From NCBI GenBank assembly GCA_024235135.1, contig JACKMZ010000001.1, forward strand, positions 124,001-188,000: a DNA stretch of 64,000 nt, written 5' to 3'. Positions 17,226 to 26,685 of this stretch are shown here, one piece after another. Under the pieces are notes generated by a model that worked only from the letters and a program-made list of their open reading frames with translations, did no database searches and had not been told where the DNA came from. The translations under genes and the position numbers were made by a program. This DNA comes from Gammaproteobacteria bacterium. Lineage in GTDB: Bacteria > Pseudomonadota > Gammaproteobacteria > Competibacterales > Competibacteraceae. Each line of letters opens with the position of its first letter. Within the stretch, counting starts at the first letter, position 1.

Positions 17226-19355
17226 ATGACCGCCATTTTTTCCAGGCTGTTGAATATCGATGTACCGCAGGATCTGGTCTGTGATGAGACGGGAAAAGCC
17301 CCCGAGTTCGTGATCGATTTCAGCGCCGACGGCCTGATTCCGTTTCCGCAGATTATCATCCATATTCACGGCCGCCAGCATCTCATCAATGGGGATGCCA
17401 TCGTACAAACCGCCACCGGCGAGGCCCAAACGCGTTACCGGACGCGGATCGCCGCGGGCCTACTCGGAGCCGGTCAGTTCACCGTGCAGGTGGAAGGGTG
17501 CAAGAAGGCCGATTTGACGCAGGCCGGGGGGGGCGACTGGATCAAGGATTTCCGTGAGTTGAAGGTCAAACCCGGCGCGCGTCCCCAGGCCCGTATCACG
17601 ATAGCCGGCAGTCCCGGCGAGGTGCCGGTCAAGCTTTACTTCGGCATCCACAAACACATGCATCAGCCTTATTACAACACCACCGATCCGAATTATTGGG
17701 ATGGGGAAAAAGATGGCATTTTCGGTTCCCGTGGCGGGCCTTACACCGATTTCATTCCCGCGGCCGTGCGCCAATACGCCGGCGGCGATCTGCCGCACGC
17801 GGGACTGTCCACCAGTTGGAGCGGTTCGCTGATCGAGCAACTCGACCGCTGCGCGCGGGACGGATTGTGCGGGGGCCGTTTCGGCGGTTGGAACGGCGCC
17901 TTGCGGGAGGTCGCCCAGAGCAAGACCGCGCTCGGCAATCCACGGGTGGAATTCACCGCCTTCGGATTTTTCCATCCTTTGATGCCCTTGATTCCAGCGC
18001 GCGACATTGTCAAGCAGATCGAGTGGCATCGGGGCATCATTGAGAGCGCCTTCGGCGTCGCGGCCGGTCGCGTCCTGTTTCCGCCGGAAACCGCGTTCCA
18101 TGTGCGCATGATCCCGGCGCTCAAACAGGCCGGTATCGATGCGGTGATTTACGATTCCATCCATCGCTTCCGGACCTGCCGCCATTATCCCTATGCCGGC
18201 ATGAGCGAAGGCATGTTGCCTCCCAATCACGCCGAGCAGGTCAATCCACCCGTGGATGACTGGTTGCAGTTGCACAATATCTGGGCCGGTTCCAAGATTT
18301 CGCCCAGCCTATTGAAGCCCGAATATGTGGAATACGAGGACCCGGAAGGCGAAAAGCACCAGATCATCGCCGTGCCCGCCGAGCGATACATCGGCAACGA
18401 AGATGCGCGCGGCGGTTTCGGCGCGTTGCAGTATCCCGACGTGCTGGGGCAGGTCTACGAGCAAATCGTCAACACCGGCTGTTTCGATCCCCAGCATCCG
18501 CCGTTTTTCCTGCTGCATTCGGACGGCGACAACCATGGCGGCGGCGCGGACAGCTACTATTTACACAACACCGGCCAGTTGGTGAACTGGTTACAGAATG
18601 ACCCCCGCTTCGAATTGATGTCGATCCGCGATTATCTGCAGCAGTTTCCGCCCGATCCCGCGCAGGCCGTGCACATTGAGCCCGGTTCCTGGAGTGGGGC
18701 CGACAATGGCGATCCGCAGTTCATGAAGTGGTTCAGCCGTTACAACGAACCCTATTCGCCGGATTTGAATTCCTGGGCCGTGCTGACCGCCTTCCAGAAC
18801 ATGGTTTATGTCATCGAGGATTCGCACCCCGATCATCCCCTGCTCGGCGAAATCATGCGGCTGTTGCTGGTGGCGGAAACCAGTTGCTACTGGTATTGGA
18901 CGGGCCAGACGGTCTGGGATCAGCAGGTCACCAACGCCGCCAATTTGGCCTATAGCAAGGCCAAGTCAGTCATCGATGGAATCCTCGCCTCCCGCTCGGA
19001 CAAGACCGGTCCGACGATCTTCGCTCCGTGGGTGATACCGGAAAATCCGGGCGGCAAGAAATGGGGACAGGGTTGTTTGGAGGATGCATCGCGTCAAGGC
19101 GTGGTGCACAGTTTCGTCTATGATGTGTCGGGTTTGAAGCGGGTTACGTTGACGCTGCGCACGGCCCAGGGCGAACAGACCCTGGCCATGGAAAATCACG
19201 GGCCCTATCCCGGTCAGACGGGGGCGCAGGTCACGGCGGATTACGTAACCGCGGCGCTGCCGGTGGCGGCAGGTAACGTGCGCTATTACATCGAAGCCGA
19301 GGATCTCAAGGGAAATGTTTCTCGCAGCGCCCTGGAACGAGTGTATCTGGCTTGA
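17226..19355 (+). CDS. Glycoside hydrolase family 57 protein (amylase / glucan-branching type)
   Basis: A 709-residue cytoplasmic enzyme behind AGGAGAG. The N-terminal 130 residues look beta-rich, then the GH57 barrel begins with FGIHKHMHQPYYN (about 140-152; the HxHQP metal/substrate motif). Other conserved pieces are STSWSGSLIEQL, FTAFGFFHPLMPLIP, RVLFPPETAF (where family 57 places its nucleophile Glu) and FLLHSDGDNHGG. The C-terminal region YYIEAEDLKGNVS looks like a small beta domain. It would cut or rearrange alpha-1,4-glucans. Lying 67 bp upstream of glgP on the same strand, it probably works with the phosphorylase in glycogen breakdown. Hydrolase versus branching activity cannot be decided here. 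Confidence 0.9.
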   Translation: MTAIFSRLLNIDVPQDLVCDETGKAPEFVIDFSADGLIPFPQIIIHIHGRQHLINGDAIVQTATGEAQTRYRTRIAAGLLGAGQFTVQVEGCKKADLTQAGGGDWIKDFRELKVKPGARPQARITIAGSPGEVPVKLYFGIHKHMHQPYYNTTDPNYWDGEKDGIFGSRGGPYTDFIPAAVRQYAGGDLPHAGLSTSWSGSLIEQLDRCARDGLCGGRFGGWNGALREVAQSKTALGNPRVEFTAFGFFHPLMPLIPARDIVKQIEWHRGIIESAFGVAAGRVLFPPETAFHVRMIPALKQAGIDAVIYDSIHRFRTCRHYPYAGMSEGMLPPNHAEQVNPPVDDWLQLHNIWAGSKISPSLLKPEYVEYEDPEGEKHQIIAVPAERYIGNEDARGGFGALQYPDVLGQVYEQIVNTGCFDPQHPPFFLLHSDGDNHGGGADSYYLHNTGQLVNWLQNDPRFELMSIRDYLQQFPPDPAQAVHIEPGSWSGADNGDPQFMKWFSRYNEPYSPDLNSWAVLTAFQNMVYVIEDSHPDHPLLGEIMRLLLVAETSCYWYWTGQTVWDQQVTNAANLAYSKAKSVIDGILASRSDKTGPTIFAPWVIPENPGGKKWGQGCLEDASRQGVVHSFVYDVSGLKRVTLTLRTAQGEQTLAMENHGPYPGQTGAQVTADYVTAALPVAAGNVRYYIEAEDLKGNVSRSALERVYLA

Positions 19356-19422
19356 TGGGTAACCAAGCAAACCACCAAATTCATTACCAACCTAGCATTT
19401 TGCTTATCGGAGAAAAATAAAG

Positions 19423-21900
19423 ATGGTTGATCTCGCCAAAGCCAGACGTCTGTTGAAACGCGATCCTCTGGGGTCGGATACCGAAGCGGTGCGCGACAGC
19501 ATGGCTCATCACCTGAGTTACACCGTGGCCAAGGATCCCATTACGGTGACTGCGCGGGATTGGTTCGATATCGTCGCCCATTCGGTACGCGACCGCGTGA
19601 CTGGAATGTGGATGGAAACCATGCGCAATCATTACGAGCAGGACGTCAAGCGCGTGTATTACCTGTCCATGGAATTTCTCATGGGAAGAGCCCTGAACAA
19701 CAGCCTGTTGAATATGGGCCTGGCCGAAGAATACGTCGCCGTCATGGAAGAACTGGGGATCTCTCATCCGACCGTCAGCGAGATCGAGCCCGACCCGGCG
19801 CTGGGCAATGGCGGTCTGGGACGCTTGGCCGCTTGTTTCCTCGATTCCCTGGCCTGTATGCGGCTGCCGGGCTATGGCTACGGCATTCGCTACGAATACG
19901 GCATGTTTCATCAGGAGATTCAGGGTGGCCAGCAAATCGAGCACCCGGACAACTGGCTACGCTTCGAGAATCCCTGGGAGTTTCCGCGCCCCGAAGTCAT
20001 GTATCCGGTGCATTTCGGCGGACGCTTGGTCGAGTACACCGACGAGTTCGGACGTATCGGTCACGACTGGCAGGCGTCCGAGGAAGTCATGGCCATGGCC
20101 TACGATATGCCGATTCCGGGCTATGGCAGCAACACGGCCAACAATCTTCGGCTGTGGTCGGCCAAAGCCTCCCGTGATCTGGACCTGAGGCATTTCAACG
20201 AAGGCAACTACCTCAAGGCCGTCGAGGACAAGAGCCAGACGGAAACGCTGTCCAAGGTGCTCTATCCCAACGACACCACGGTCATGGGCCGGGAACTGCG
20301 GCTGCGCCAGGAATATTTCTTCGTCTCGGCGTCCCTGCAGGACATCATCCGCCGTTATCTCAGCACCCATGACGATCTGCACGGTTTGCCGGAGAAGGTG
20401 GCGATCCAGTTGAACGACACCCATCCGGCGCTGGCGATTCCCGAATTGCTGCGTCTGTTGCTCGACCCGCATCATCTACCCTGGGACGAAGCCTGGGAAA
20501 TCAGCACGAAAGTCTTCGCCTACACCAATCACACCTTGTTGCCGGAGGCGCTGGAAACCTGGTCGGTGGCCCTGTTCGAATACTTGTTGCCCCGCCATTT
20601 GCAGATCATTTACGAAATCAACCGGCGTTTCCTGAAGGATGTCAGTCATCGGTATCCGGGGGATGTCGATCGCATGCGGCGCATGTCCCTGATCAGCGAG
20701 GACGGCGAAAAACGGGTGCGTATGGCGCATCTGGCGGTGGTGGGCAGCCACAAGGTGAACGGGGTGGCGGCCCTGCATACGGAATTGCTCAAGAGTCGCT
20801 TGTTCGCCGATTTCCATGATTTCTTCCCGGACCGCATCATCAACAAAACCAACGGCATTACCCCACGCCGCTGGCTGAACCAAGCCAATCCCGGCCTGTC
20901 CGCGCTGATCAGCCAGCACATCGGCAAAGGCTGGGTCACTGATCTGGACGATCTCAAGAAACTGGCGCCGCTGGCTCAGGACAGCGCATTCCAGGCCGCC
21001 TTCGCGGCGGTGAAGCGGGAAAACAAGCGCAAACTGGCTGAATACATCGAGACGGAAATGGAGATTTCCATCAATCCCGATTCGCTGTTCGACGTTCAGG
21101 TCAAGCGCATGCACGAATACAAGCGGCAGTTGTTGAACCTGCTGCACGTAATCGCCCGCTACAACCGCATCCGCGCGAATCCGGATGCGCCGGTCGTGCC
21201 GCGCACGGTAATATTCGCCGGCAAGGCGGCTCCCGGATACGCCACGGCCAAGCTGATCATCCGCCTGATCAACGATGTCGGCGACATCATCAACAACGAT
21301 CCGGTGATCGGCGACCGGCTCAAGGTGGTATTCATTCCGGACTACGACGTGTCCCATGCCGAGCGGATCATTCCCGCCGCCGATCTGTCGGAGCAGATTT
21401 CCACGGCCGGCACCGAAGCATCCGGCACCGGCAACATGAAGCTGTCGCTCAATGGCGCGTTGACCGTGGGCACCCTGGATGGGGCCAATATCGAGATCCG
21501 TGACGAAGTCGGCGACGAGAATATTTTCATATTCGGACTGACGGCTCCTCAGGTCGAGGAATTGAGGCAGCAAGGATACAACCCGTGGGATTACTATCAT
21601 GCCAACCCGGATCTCAAGCAGGTGTTGGACATGATCGGTTCGGGCTATTTCTCGGATGGCGACCAGGGGCGGTTCCAACCCATTTTCGATACGCTCACCC
21701 ACTTCGGCGATCGCTATCTGCTGCTGGCCGATTACGCCTCTTACGTGGCCTGCCAGAATCACATCGACAGCGTCTACCTGGATACCGCGGAATGGATGCG
21801 TCGGGCCATCATCAACGTGGCGCAGATGGGGAAATTTTCCTCGGACCGCACCATTCGGGAATATGCCGAGGAGGTTTGGGGCATTACCCCGGTCGCCTAA
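19423..21900 (+). CDS. glgP: Glycogen/alpha-glucan phosphorylase
   Basis: An 825-residue PLP enzyme that releases glucose-1-phosphate from glycogen, normal length for the family. Visible landmarks: YYLSMEFLMGRALNNSLLN, DPALGNGGLGRLAACFLDS, YGIRYEYGMFHQ, QLNDTHPALAIPELLR, NKTNGITPRRWL, VQVKRMHEYKRQLLN and the PLP-lysine segment TEASGTGNMKLSLNGALT. The start ATG has GGAGAAAAAT upstream. It pairs with the GH57 gene and, about 6 kb away on the other strand, with the split glgA, so synthesis and degradation genes are neighbours. Confidence 0.97.
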   Translation: MVDLAKARRLLKRDPLGSDTEAVRDSMAHHLSYTVAKDPITVTARDWFDIVAHSVRDRVTGMWMETMRNHYEQDVKRVYYLSMEFLMGRALNNSLLNMGLAEEYVAVMEELGISHPTVSEIEPDPALGNGGLGRLAACFLDSLACMRLPGYGYGIRYEYGMFHQEIQGGQQIEHPDNWLRFENPWEFPRPEVMYPVHFGGRLVEYTDEFGRIGHDWQASEEVMAMAYDMPIPGYGSNTANNLRLWSAKASRDLDLRHFNEGNYLKAVEDKSQTETLSKVLYPNDTTVMGRELRLRQEYFFVSASLQDIIRRYLSTHDDLHGLPEKVAIQLNDTHPALAIPELLRLLLDPHHLPWDEAWEISTKVFAYTNHTLLPEALETWSVALFEYLLPRHLQIIYEINRRFLKDVSHRYPGDVDRMRRMSLISEDGEKRVRMAHLAVVGSHKVNGVAALHTELLKSRLFADFHDFFPDRIINKTNGITPRRWLNQANPGLSALISQHIGKGWVTDLDDLKKLAPLAQDSAFQAAFAAVKRENKRKLAEYIETEMEISINPDSLFDVQVKRMHEYKRQLLNLLHVIARYNRIRANPDAPVVPRTVIFAGKAAPGYATAKLIIRLINDVGDIINNDPVIGDRLKVVFIPDYDVSHAERIIPAADLSEQISTAGTEASGTGNMKLSLNGALTVGTLDGANIEIRDEVGDENIFIFGLTAPQVEELRQQGYNPWDYYHANPDLKQVLDMIGSGYFSDGDQGRFQPIFDTLTHFGDRYLLLADYASYVACQNHIDSVYLDTAEWMRRAIINVAQMGKFSSDRTIREYAEEVWGITPVA

Positions 21901-22115
21901 CGGAATAGGGCGAACAAGGCCACCCAAAAGGCCAGACCGAATAGCCAAGTCAAACCGTTGTCGACGGCGATCGATCTGCGCCAATGGGGTGGCCAAAGGT
22001 ATTTGATGATCAACCAGCCGGGTAGCTTGATCAGCCACTCGGCGCCGATTTCGAATGCCAGAAAACGTAAGACGGCCACGATGGGCCGGACTACAACTTC
22101 AATCAGGTCTTCCAC
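21897..22115 (-). CDS. Small predicted membrane protein
   Basis: A 72-residue frame whose stop overlaps the glgP stop by 4 bases on the opposite strand. The first half is amphipathic (LIEVVVRPIVAVLRFLAFEIGAE), the middle has LIKLPGWLIIKYLWPP, and the end is a clear transmembrane helix (LTWLFGLAFWVALFALF). The pattern, with Trp-Pro-Pro between helices, looks like real protein rather than a chance frame. I do not recognise a family. Unknown function. Confidence 0.6.
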   Translation of the reverse strand: MEDLIEVVVRPIVAVLRFLAFEIGAEWLIKLPGWLIIKYLWPPHWRRSIAVDNGLTWLFGLAFWVALFALFR

Positions 22116-22143
22116 GGCGATTCACTGAGCCACTCTTCATCGC

Positions 22144-22170
22144 GCCCCTCTCCGCTCAAGGCAGAGGGGC
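22144..22170. repeat. 8-bp stem inverted repeat downstream of glgP
   Basis: GCCCCTCT (22144-22151) pairs with AGAGGGGC (22163-22170) around an 11-nt loop. The CCCCTCTC core recurs in the hairpin at 30894-30916, so both may be members of a short REP-like family. Confidence 0.5.
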
Positions 22171-22275
22171 TTGCCTGCCACGCGCCGCCTACGGCCATCC
22201 CCTGAAACTTCGACCGAGGCGTTCCCCAGGAACCCTCAGCAGATTTATGGCGGGATTGCATCTATTTTAGATAAT

Positions 22276-22299
22276 GACCCCCTAGCGGGGCGTCTTTTT
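22276..22299 (+). terminator. Rho-independent terminator after the glycogen genes
   Basis: GAC-CCCC pairs with GGGG-(C)-GTC around a TAGC loop (22276-22294) and is followed by TTTTT. It is the first good plus-strand terminator after glgP and lies 184 bp upstream of ggt. The rest of the 22.1-22.46 kb gap shows no other gene. Confidence 0.75.
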
Positions 22300-22459
22300 A
22301 AGATGATCAGTGGGTTGCCGTAACGGTTGCCCTCAATAACCGTCCTGGGCCAGCCAGGGGTTGGCCACAGGCGCCATTCCATGACCTTGACCCCGACGCC
22401 ATCGTCGGATTTTTTGCCGGTACCTAATAAATTTTTTCGGAGTGATTAGGAGAGTTCAG

Positions 22460-24235
22460 GTGAAAGCTTTCAAACTCGCCGTAACGATCGCGTTGGTCAG
22501 CGTGGTCGCCATAACCTGTCCGTGGGTGGGCGCGCAAGAACTGCCCCAAGCGGTATCAACCCAGCGCGAGATGATCGTCACGGCCAATCCCTTGGCTACC
22601 GAGGCGGGCGCATTCGTACTCAAAATCGGCGGAACCGCCACCGATGCGATGATCGCCGCGCAGGCCGTGCTGGGATTGGTCGAACCCCAGTCCAGCGGTC
22701 TGGGTGGCGGTGCTTTCGTCGTGTATTACGACGATAAAACCCATACCACCACGACCTTCGATGCACGGGAGAAGGCGCCGTCCGCGGCGACCGAGGATCG
22801 CTTCCTGGACGCCAACGGTAGCTCGCTCGGCTTTACCACGGCCTGGCAAAGCGGTCTATCCGTGGGCGTGCCCGGTGTGCCTCGGTTACTGGAGGTCATG
22901 CATCAGCGTTACGGGCGTTTGCCCTGGCGGCCGTTGTTCGTGCCGGCCATCGTCCTGGCTCAGGTCGGTTTTCCACTCACCGAAAACACCAGTAACCAGG
23001 TCGCTGGACTGTTGGCCTTAAATCCCTCCTGCGCGGAGGGCGAACGCCTGTTTTTCCGAGACCCGACAGCTTTCGCTTATTTCGTCGACGCGGCCGGTTG
23101 CACCGCGAAGCCGGCCGGCGCCTGGATACGCAACAAGGATTACGCCGACACGCTGAAACTGCTGGGTCGGCGGGGAGCCGCGGCGTTTTACACCGGAGCC
23201 TTGGCGGCCGACATCGCGGCCGCCGTGCAAGGCGACTTGAATATTCCGGGGGACATGACCGTCGAGGATCTGAACAATTATCGGGTTGTCGAGCGCACGC
23301 CCGTGTGCATCGACTACCGGGGCCATAACGTGTGCGGCATGGGGCCGCCGTCTTCGGGCGGCATTGCGGTGGGCCAGATACTGGGTATTTTGGAACATTT
23401 CAATCTGGGTTCGGACCCATTGGATGTCGAGGCGGTGCACTTATTCACCCAGGCCGGGCGTTTGGCTTTCGCTGATCGCAATCTATACGTCGCGGATAGC
23501 GATTTCGTAACGGTGCCCGTCGCCGGCCTGTTGGACAAGGACTACTTGGCGGAGCGGGCCCTGCTGATCGGCGAGGATGATATGGGGACGGCGGCGGCGG
23601 GCGTTCCGCCCGGTGACTTCGATCCCACTGCGCCCGATACGCGGGCCAAGAACAGCGGCACCAGCCATATTTCCATCGTCGATCGTTACGGCAATGCCTT
23701 GTCGATGACTACTACGGTCGAGAGTTCCTTCGGCAATGGCGTCATGGTTCCCGGCCGGGGCTTCCTGCTCAACAATCAGCTCACCGATTTCTCGTTCGCG
23801 CCGGCCGCGGCGGACGGGACGCCGGTGGCCAATCGGGTGGAAGCCAACAAGCGACCTCGCAGTTCCATGTCGCCCACCCTTGTCTTCGACGAAAAAGGCC
23901 AACTGGAACTCGTCACCGGTTCGCCCGGAGGTTCGCGCATCATCGGCTATACGGCGCAGTCCATCATCAACGTGTTCGATTTCGGCCTGGACCCCCAGGA
24001 GGCGATCAACGTGCCGCATTACATGAACCGCAACGGTTCGACCGATCTGGAAACGCCCATCCCCGGCGTCACCTGGGATTATGACGCCCAGGCCCTGGCG
24101 GATGCCTTGGAAGCGCGCGGTCACAACGTGAATATCGTGACCCAGACCAGTGGTCTGAGCGTCATTCAAGTGACCCGGAAGGGCTTTATCGGAGGCGCCG
24201 ATTATCGCCGGGATGGCGCGGTCGGCGGGCGGTGA
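22460..24235 (+). CDS. ggt: Gamma-glutamyltransferase
   Basis: Secreted glutathione hydrolase of 591 residues that cleaves the gamma-glutamyl bond. The GTG at 22460, preceded by AGGAGAG, opens a Sec signal peptide (KAFKLAVTIALVSVVAITC, then cleavage near VGA-QE). The precursor self-cleaves before a Thr: the site is NSGTSHISIVD, so the small subunit starts TSHISIVDRYGNALSMT. Oxyanion and binding residues are in SPTLVFDEK and TGSPGGSRII, and the large subunit has SGLGGGAFVVYYD. It probably acts in the periplasm. gor lies downstream after 228 bp, linking extracytoplasmic glutathione breakdown with cytoplasmic reduction. Confidence 0.95.
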   Translation: MKAFKLAVTIALVSVVAITCPWVGAQELPQAVSTQREMIVTANPLATEAGAFVLKIGGTATDAMIAAQAVLGLVEPQSSGLGGGAFVVYYDDKTHTTTTFDAREKAPSAATEDRFLDANGSSLGFTTAWQSGLSVGVPGVPRLLEVMHQRYGRLPWRPLFVPAIVLAQVGFPLTENTSNQVAGLLALNPSCAEGERLFFRDPTAFAYFVDAAGCTAKPAGAWIRNKDYADTLKLLGRRGAAAFYTGALAADIAAAVQGDLNIPGDMTVEDLNNYRVVERTPVCIDYRGHNVCGMGPPSSGGIAVGQILGILEHFNLGSDPLDVEAVHLFTQAGRLAFADRNLYVADSDFVTVPVAGLLDKDYLAERALLIGEDDMGTAAAGVPPGDFDPTAPDTRAKNSGTSHISIVDRYGNALSMTTTVESSFGNGVMVPGRGFLLNNQLTDFSFAPAAADGTPVANRVEANKRPRSSMSPTLVFDEKGQLELVTGSPGGSRIIGYTAQSIINVFDFGLDPQEAINVPHYMNRNGSTDLETPIPGVTWDYDAQALADALEARGHNVNIVTQTSGLSVIQVTRKGFIGGADYRRDGAVGGR

Positions 24236-24286
24236 GTGTGGTGCATCGGCTGGCTTGATGTAGCGTGAGGCTTAGCCTCGTTATCC

Positions 24287-24354
24287 GAAGCGGAGGCCGT
24301 TTGAGCGTATCCGCAGGGTTTGGACCTTGTGGCCTGACTCAAGCCCTCCGCTTC
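24287..24354. repeat. Long imperfect inverted repeat between ggt and gor
   Basis: GAAGCGGAGG (24287-24296) pairs with CCTCCGCTTC (24345-24354), and just inside TTTGAG pairs with CTCAAG (one G-U). This gives a stem of about 16 bp with a loop near 30 nt that can fold further. A small palindrome GAGGCTTAGCCTC precedes it (about 24267-24279). There is no U-tract. It could be a REP/BIME-type element or a structured small RNA; nothing else occupies the 228-bp gap. Confidence 0.6.
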
Positions 24355-24463
24355 ATCCACCACACGGCCCTCTTCGCGAGCCGACGGATTCCCGAGAAAA
24401 TCCAGCGCGGACTGAGCAGGAAATTCCGGTAAGCTGTAGGCATTCGAGCAAGAGGATAGCAGT

Positions 24464-25807
24464 ATGACCGAGCATTACGATCTCATCGCCATCGGCGGCG
24501 GGAGCGGCGGCTTATCGGTCGCCGAGCGGGCCGCCCGTTACGGCGCGCGTTGCGCGGTGGTGGAAAAAGGCCGTTTGGGCGGTACTTGCGTCAATTTGGG
24601 CTGCGTCCCCAAGAAAATCATGTGGTATGGCGCCAACTTGGCCCACAGCCTCGAAGAGGCTCCTCGATATGGTTTTCGACTGCAACGACAGGCGTTCGAC
24701 TGGCTGGCGCTGAAAAACGCCCGCGAAGCGCATATCCAGGGCATCAACCAATGGTATCTGGGCTATCTGGCCGATGCCCCGGTCGATCTGATCCGAGGGC
24801 GCGCGCGTTTTCTGGATGCGCGAACCCTGGAGGTCGATGGGCAACGTTACGGCGCCGAGCATATCGTGATAGCGACCGGTGGACGTCCTCACGTGCCCGA
24901 CGTGCCGGGCGCGGATCTGGGAATCACTTCCGATGGTTTCTTCGCCCTGGATGCCTGCCCTGCGCGCGTGGCCATCGTCGGCAGCGGGTATATCGCCTGT
25001 GAACTGGCGGGTATGTTGCGCGCCTATGGCGTCGAAGTGACGCTCGTGCTGCGCGGCGACGCCTTGTTGCGATCCTTCGACGCCCTGTTGAGCGAGCAAT
25101 TGATGGCGCACATGCGGCGGGACGGCATCCGGGTGTTGACTCACGCCCCCGTACGCTCGTTGGAACGCGAGCCGGATGGGACCTTGCGCGCCGGGTGCGT
25201 GGATTACGATGTACGGGTGGACACCTTGATCTGGGCGATCGGGCGGGAGCCCTTGACGGGCGATCTCGGCCTGCCCGACGCCGGGGTGCGATGCCGGGAG
25301 GACGGCACGATTCCCACCGACGAATTCCAGAACACCAATGTGCCGGGCGTGTATGCCATCGGCGATATTACCGGACGCTTTCCGCTGACGCCGGTAGCGA
25401 TCGCGGCCGGCCGCCGACTGGCTGACCGATTGTTTGGCGGTCGTCCGGAACGCCGCTTATCGTATGAGAACATTCCCACGGTCGTGTTCACCCATCCACC
25501 GATCGGTACGGTCGGTCTGACCGAAAAGCAAGCCTTGGCGGCGCATGGCGCGGCGGTCAAAATCTACCAGACCCAATTTACCGCGCTGTATGACGCCCTG
25601 ACCGAACGCAAGGTCAAAACGGCCATGAAGCTGGTTTGCGTGGGCGCGGAACAGCGGGTCGTCGGTTGCCATATCATCGGTCCCCAGGCCGATGAAATAC
25701 TGCAAGGCTTTGCCGTCGCCGTGCGCATGGGCGCGACCAAACAGGATTTGGACGATACCGTGGCCATTCATCCGACCAGCGCCGAGGAACTGGTCACGAT
25801 GCGTTGA
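24464..25807 (+). CDS. gor: Glutathione-disulfide reductase
   Basis: Flavoprotein of 447 residues that reduces GSSG with NADPH. FAD-binding GGGSGGLSVAERAA is at residues 10-23, the redox disulfide is GGTCVNLGCVPKK (about 39-51), the NADPH site is VAIVGSGYIACELAGML with Arg residues soon after, the second FAD contact is YAIGDITGRFPLTPVAI, and the C-terminal dimer residue His-Pro-Thr is in IHPTSAEELVTMR. This is a normal Gor. Preceding sequence AGAGGATAGCAGT gives the ribosome site. Confidence 0.95.
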   Translation: MTEHYDLIAIGGGSGGLSVAERAARYGARCAVVEKGRLGGTCVNLGCVPKKIMWYGANLAHSLEEAPRYGFRLQRQAFDWLALKNAREAHIQGINQWYLGYLADAPVDLIRGRARFLDARTLEVDGQRYGAEHIVIATGGRPHVPDVPGADLGITSDGFFALDACPARVAIVGSGYIACELAGMLRAYGVEVTLVLRGDALLRSFDALLSEQLMAHMRRDGIRVLTHAPVRSLEREPDGTLRAGCVDYDVRVDTLIWAIGREPLTGDLGLPDAGVRCREDGTIPTDEFQNTNVPGVYAIGDITGRFPLTPVAIAAGRRLADRLFGGRPERRLSYENIPTVVFTHPPIGTVGLTEKQALAAHGAAVKIYQTQFTALYDALTERKVKTAMKLVCVGAEQRVVGCHIIGPQADEILQGFAVAVRMGATKQDLDDTVAIHPTSAEELVTMR

Positions 25808-25829
25808 TCTACGCCAGGGTATTTGCTGT

Positions 25830-26465
25830 ATGAAAGGACCGATACTGGGCTTGTTGATCCTGATGGCCGCCGATGTCGGCGCCGAGGTTTACAAATGTAC
25901 GCAGGCGGACGGCCGAACCGTGTATCGGCAATCGCCATGCGATGAGATCAGCGCGCCGCTGGATCTGAAAAATACCCCCGCCAGTGTGATAGGCGGCGGT
26001 CTGCGGGAGTCGGAAAAACAACTCCTGGAAGGTTTGAAGCAGGAAGAAACCGCGCCGCCACCCGGCCCGGTCCCGGTCGATCCCGTTTCGCAAACCCGTG
26101 AACGGCCGTTTCACGCCCAGTGCGGGGATATCGAGATCGTGAGTTTCAAACCGTATTCCAAAACCGTATTCGAACCGTTGCAACGGGATTTACTCGGTGG
26201 CCGCATCGACTACGGCGCCAATAAAATGCAGTGCGCCCGCGTGTTGCTGGAGTTGCCGGGTTATCGGGGCCGGCTCAACCAATCCAATACGGCCGAGGAA
26301 ATCGCCCGCCGGCTGTATGCGCAGTTCGACGATGGCTCGGCGGCTCGCGGCGAGGAAGGCAGCGTGGCCGAAGGCGACAATCGCTTTGTCGACGATAAGG
26401 TCTATTCCGGTAATTTCTGTTTCGGCATCAGCCGCCGTCCGATCGTGGACATCCGTTGCCGGTGA
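25830..26465 (+). CDS. DUF4124-domain protein, predicted periplasmic
   Basis: A 211-residue protein with a short signal peptide (KGPILGLLILMAADVGA) and then the DUF4124 pattern EVYKCTQADGRTVYRQSPC, which carries a likely disulfide. The middle is Pro-rich and the C-terminal domain has further Cys residues (CGDIEIVSF, MQCARVLLELPGYRG, NFCFGISRRPIVDIRC). No function is known for the domain. It starts 22 bp after gor on the same strand and may be cotranscribed, which would fit an envelope thiol protein, but that is inference. Confidence 0.82.
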   Translation: MKGPILGLLILMAADVGAEVYKCTQADGRTVYRQSPCDEISAPLDLKNTPASVIGGGLRESEKQLLEGLKQEETAPPPGPVPVDPVSQTRERPFHAQCGDIEIVSFKPYSKTVFEPLQRDLLGGRIDYGANKMQCARVLLELPGYRGRLNQSNTAEEIARRLYAQFDDGSAARGEEGSVAEGDNRFVDDKVYSGNFCFGISRRPIVDIRCR

Positions 26466-26685
26466 GCTAGGGTGGGCGGCGCCGAGACGCACGCGCACTG
26501 AACTCATTCGGAAAGCCAATGATCAAAGGAATGCGAATGTCCTGCCTGAGCGCATGTCAATTCGATCCCGTTTCGGCTTCTCCGGAATTCGTCGCATTGC
26601 CTCAGCGCCAGCCTCGGGGGCTTCACGGCCTGGCTGGGGCCTTTCCCGACGCGCACTCACTTTCCATTCATCAAGAGGTTAAACG

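Noticed and set aside
20476..22038. A 520-codon frame antiparallel to glgP
   Set aside because: It follows the codon phase of glgP on the other strand; no recognisable motif.
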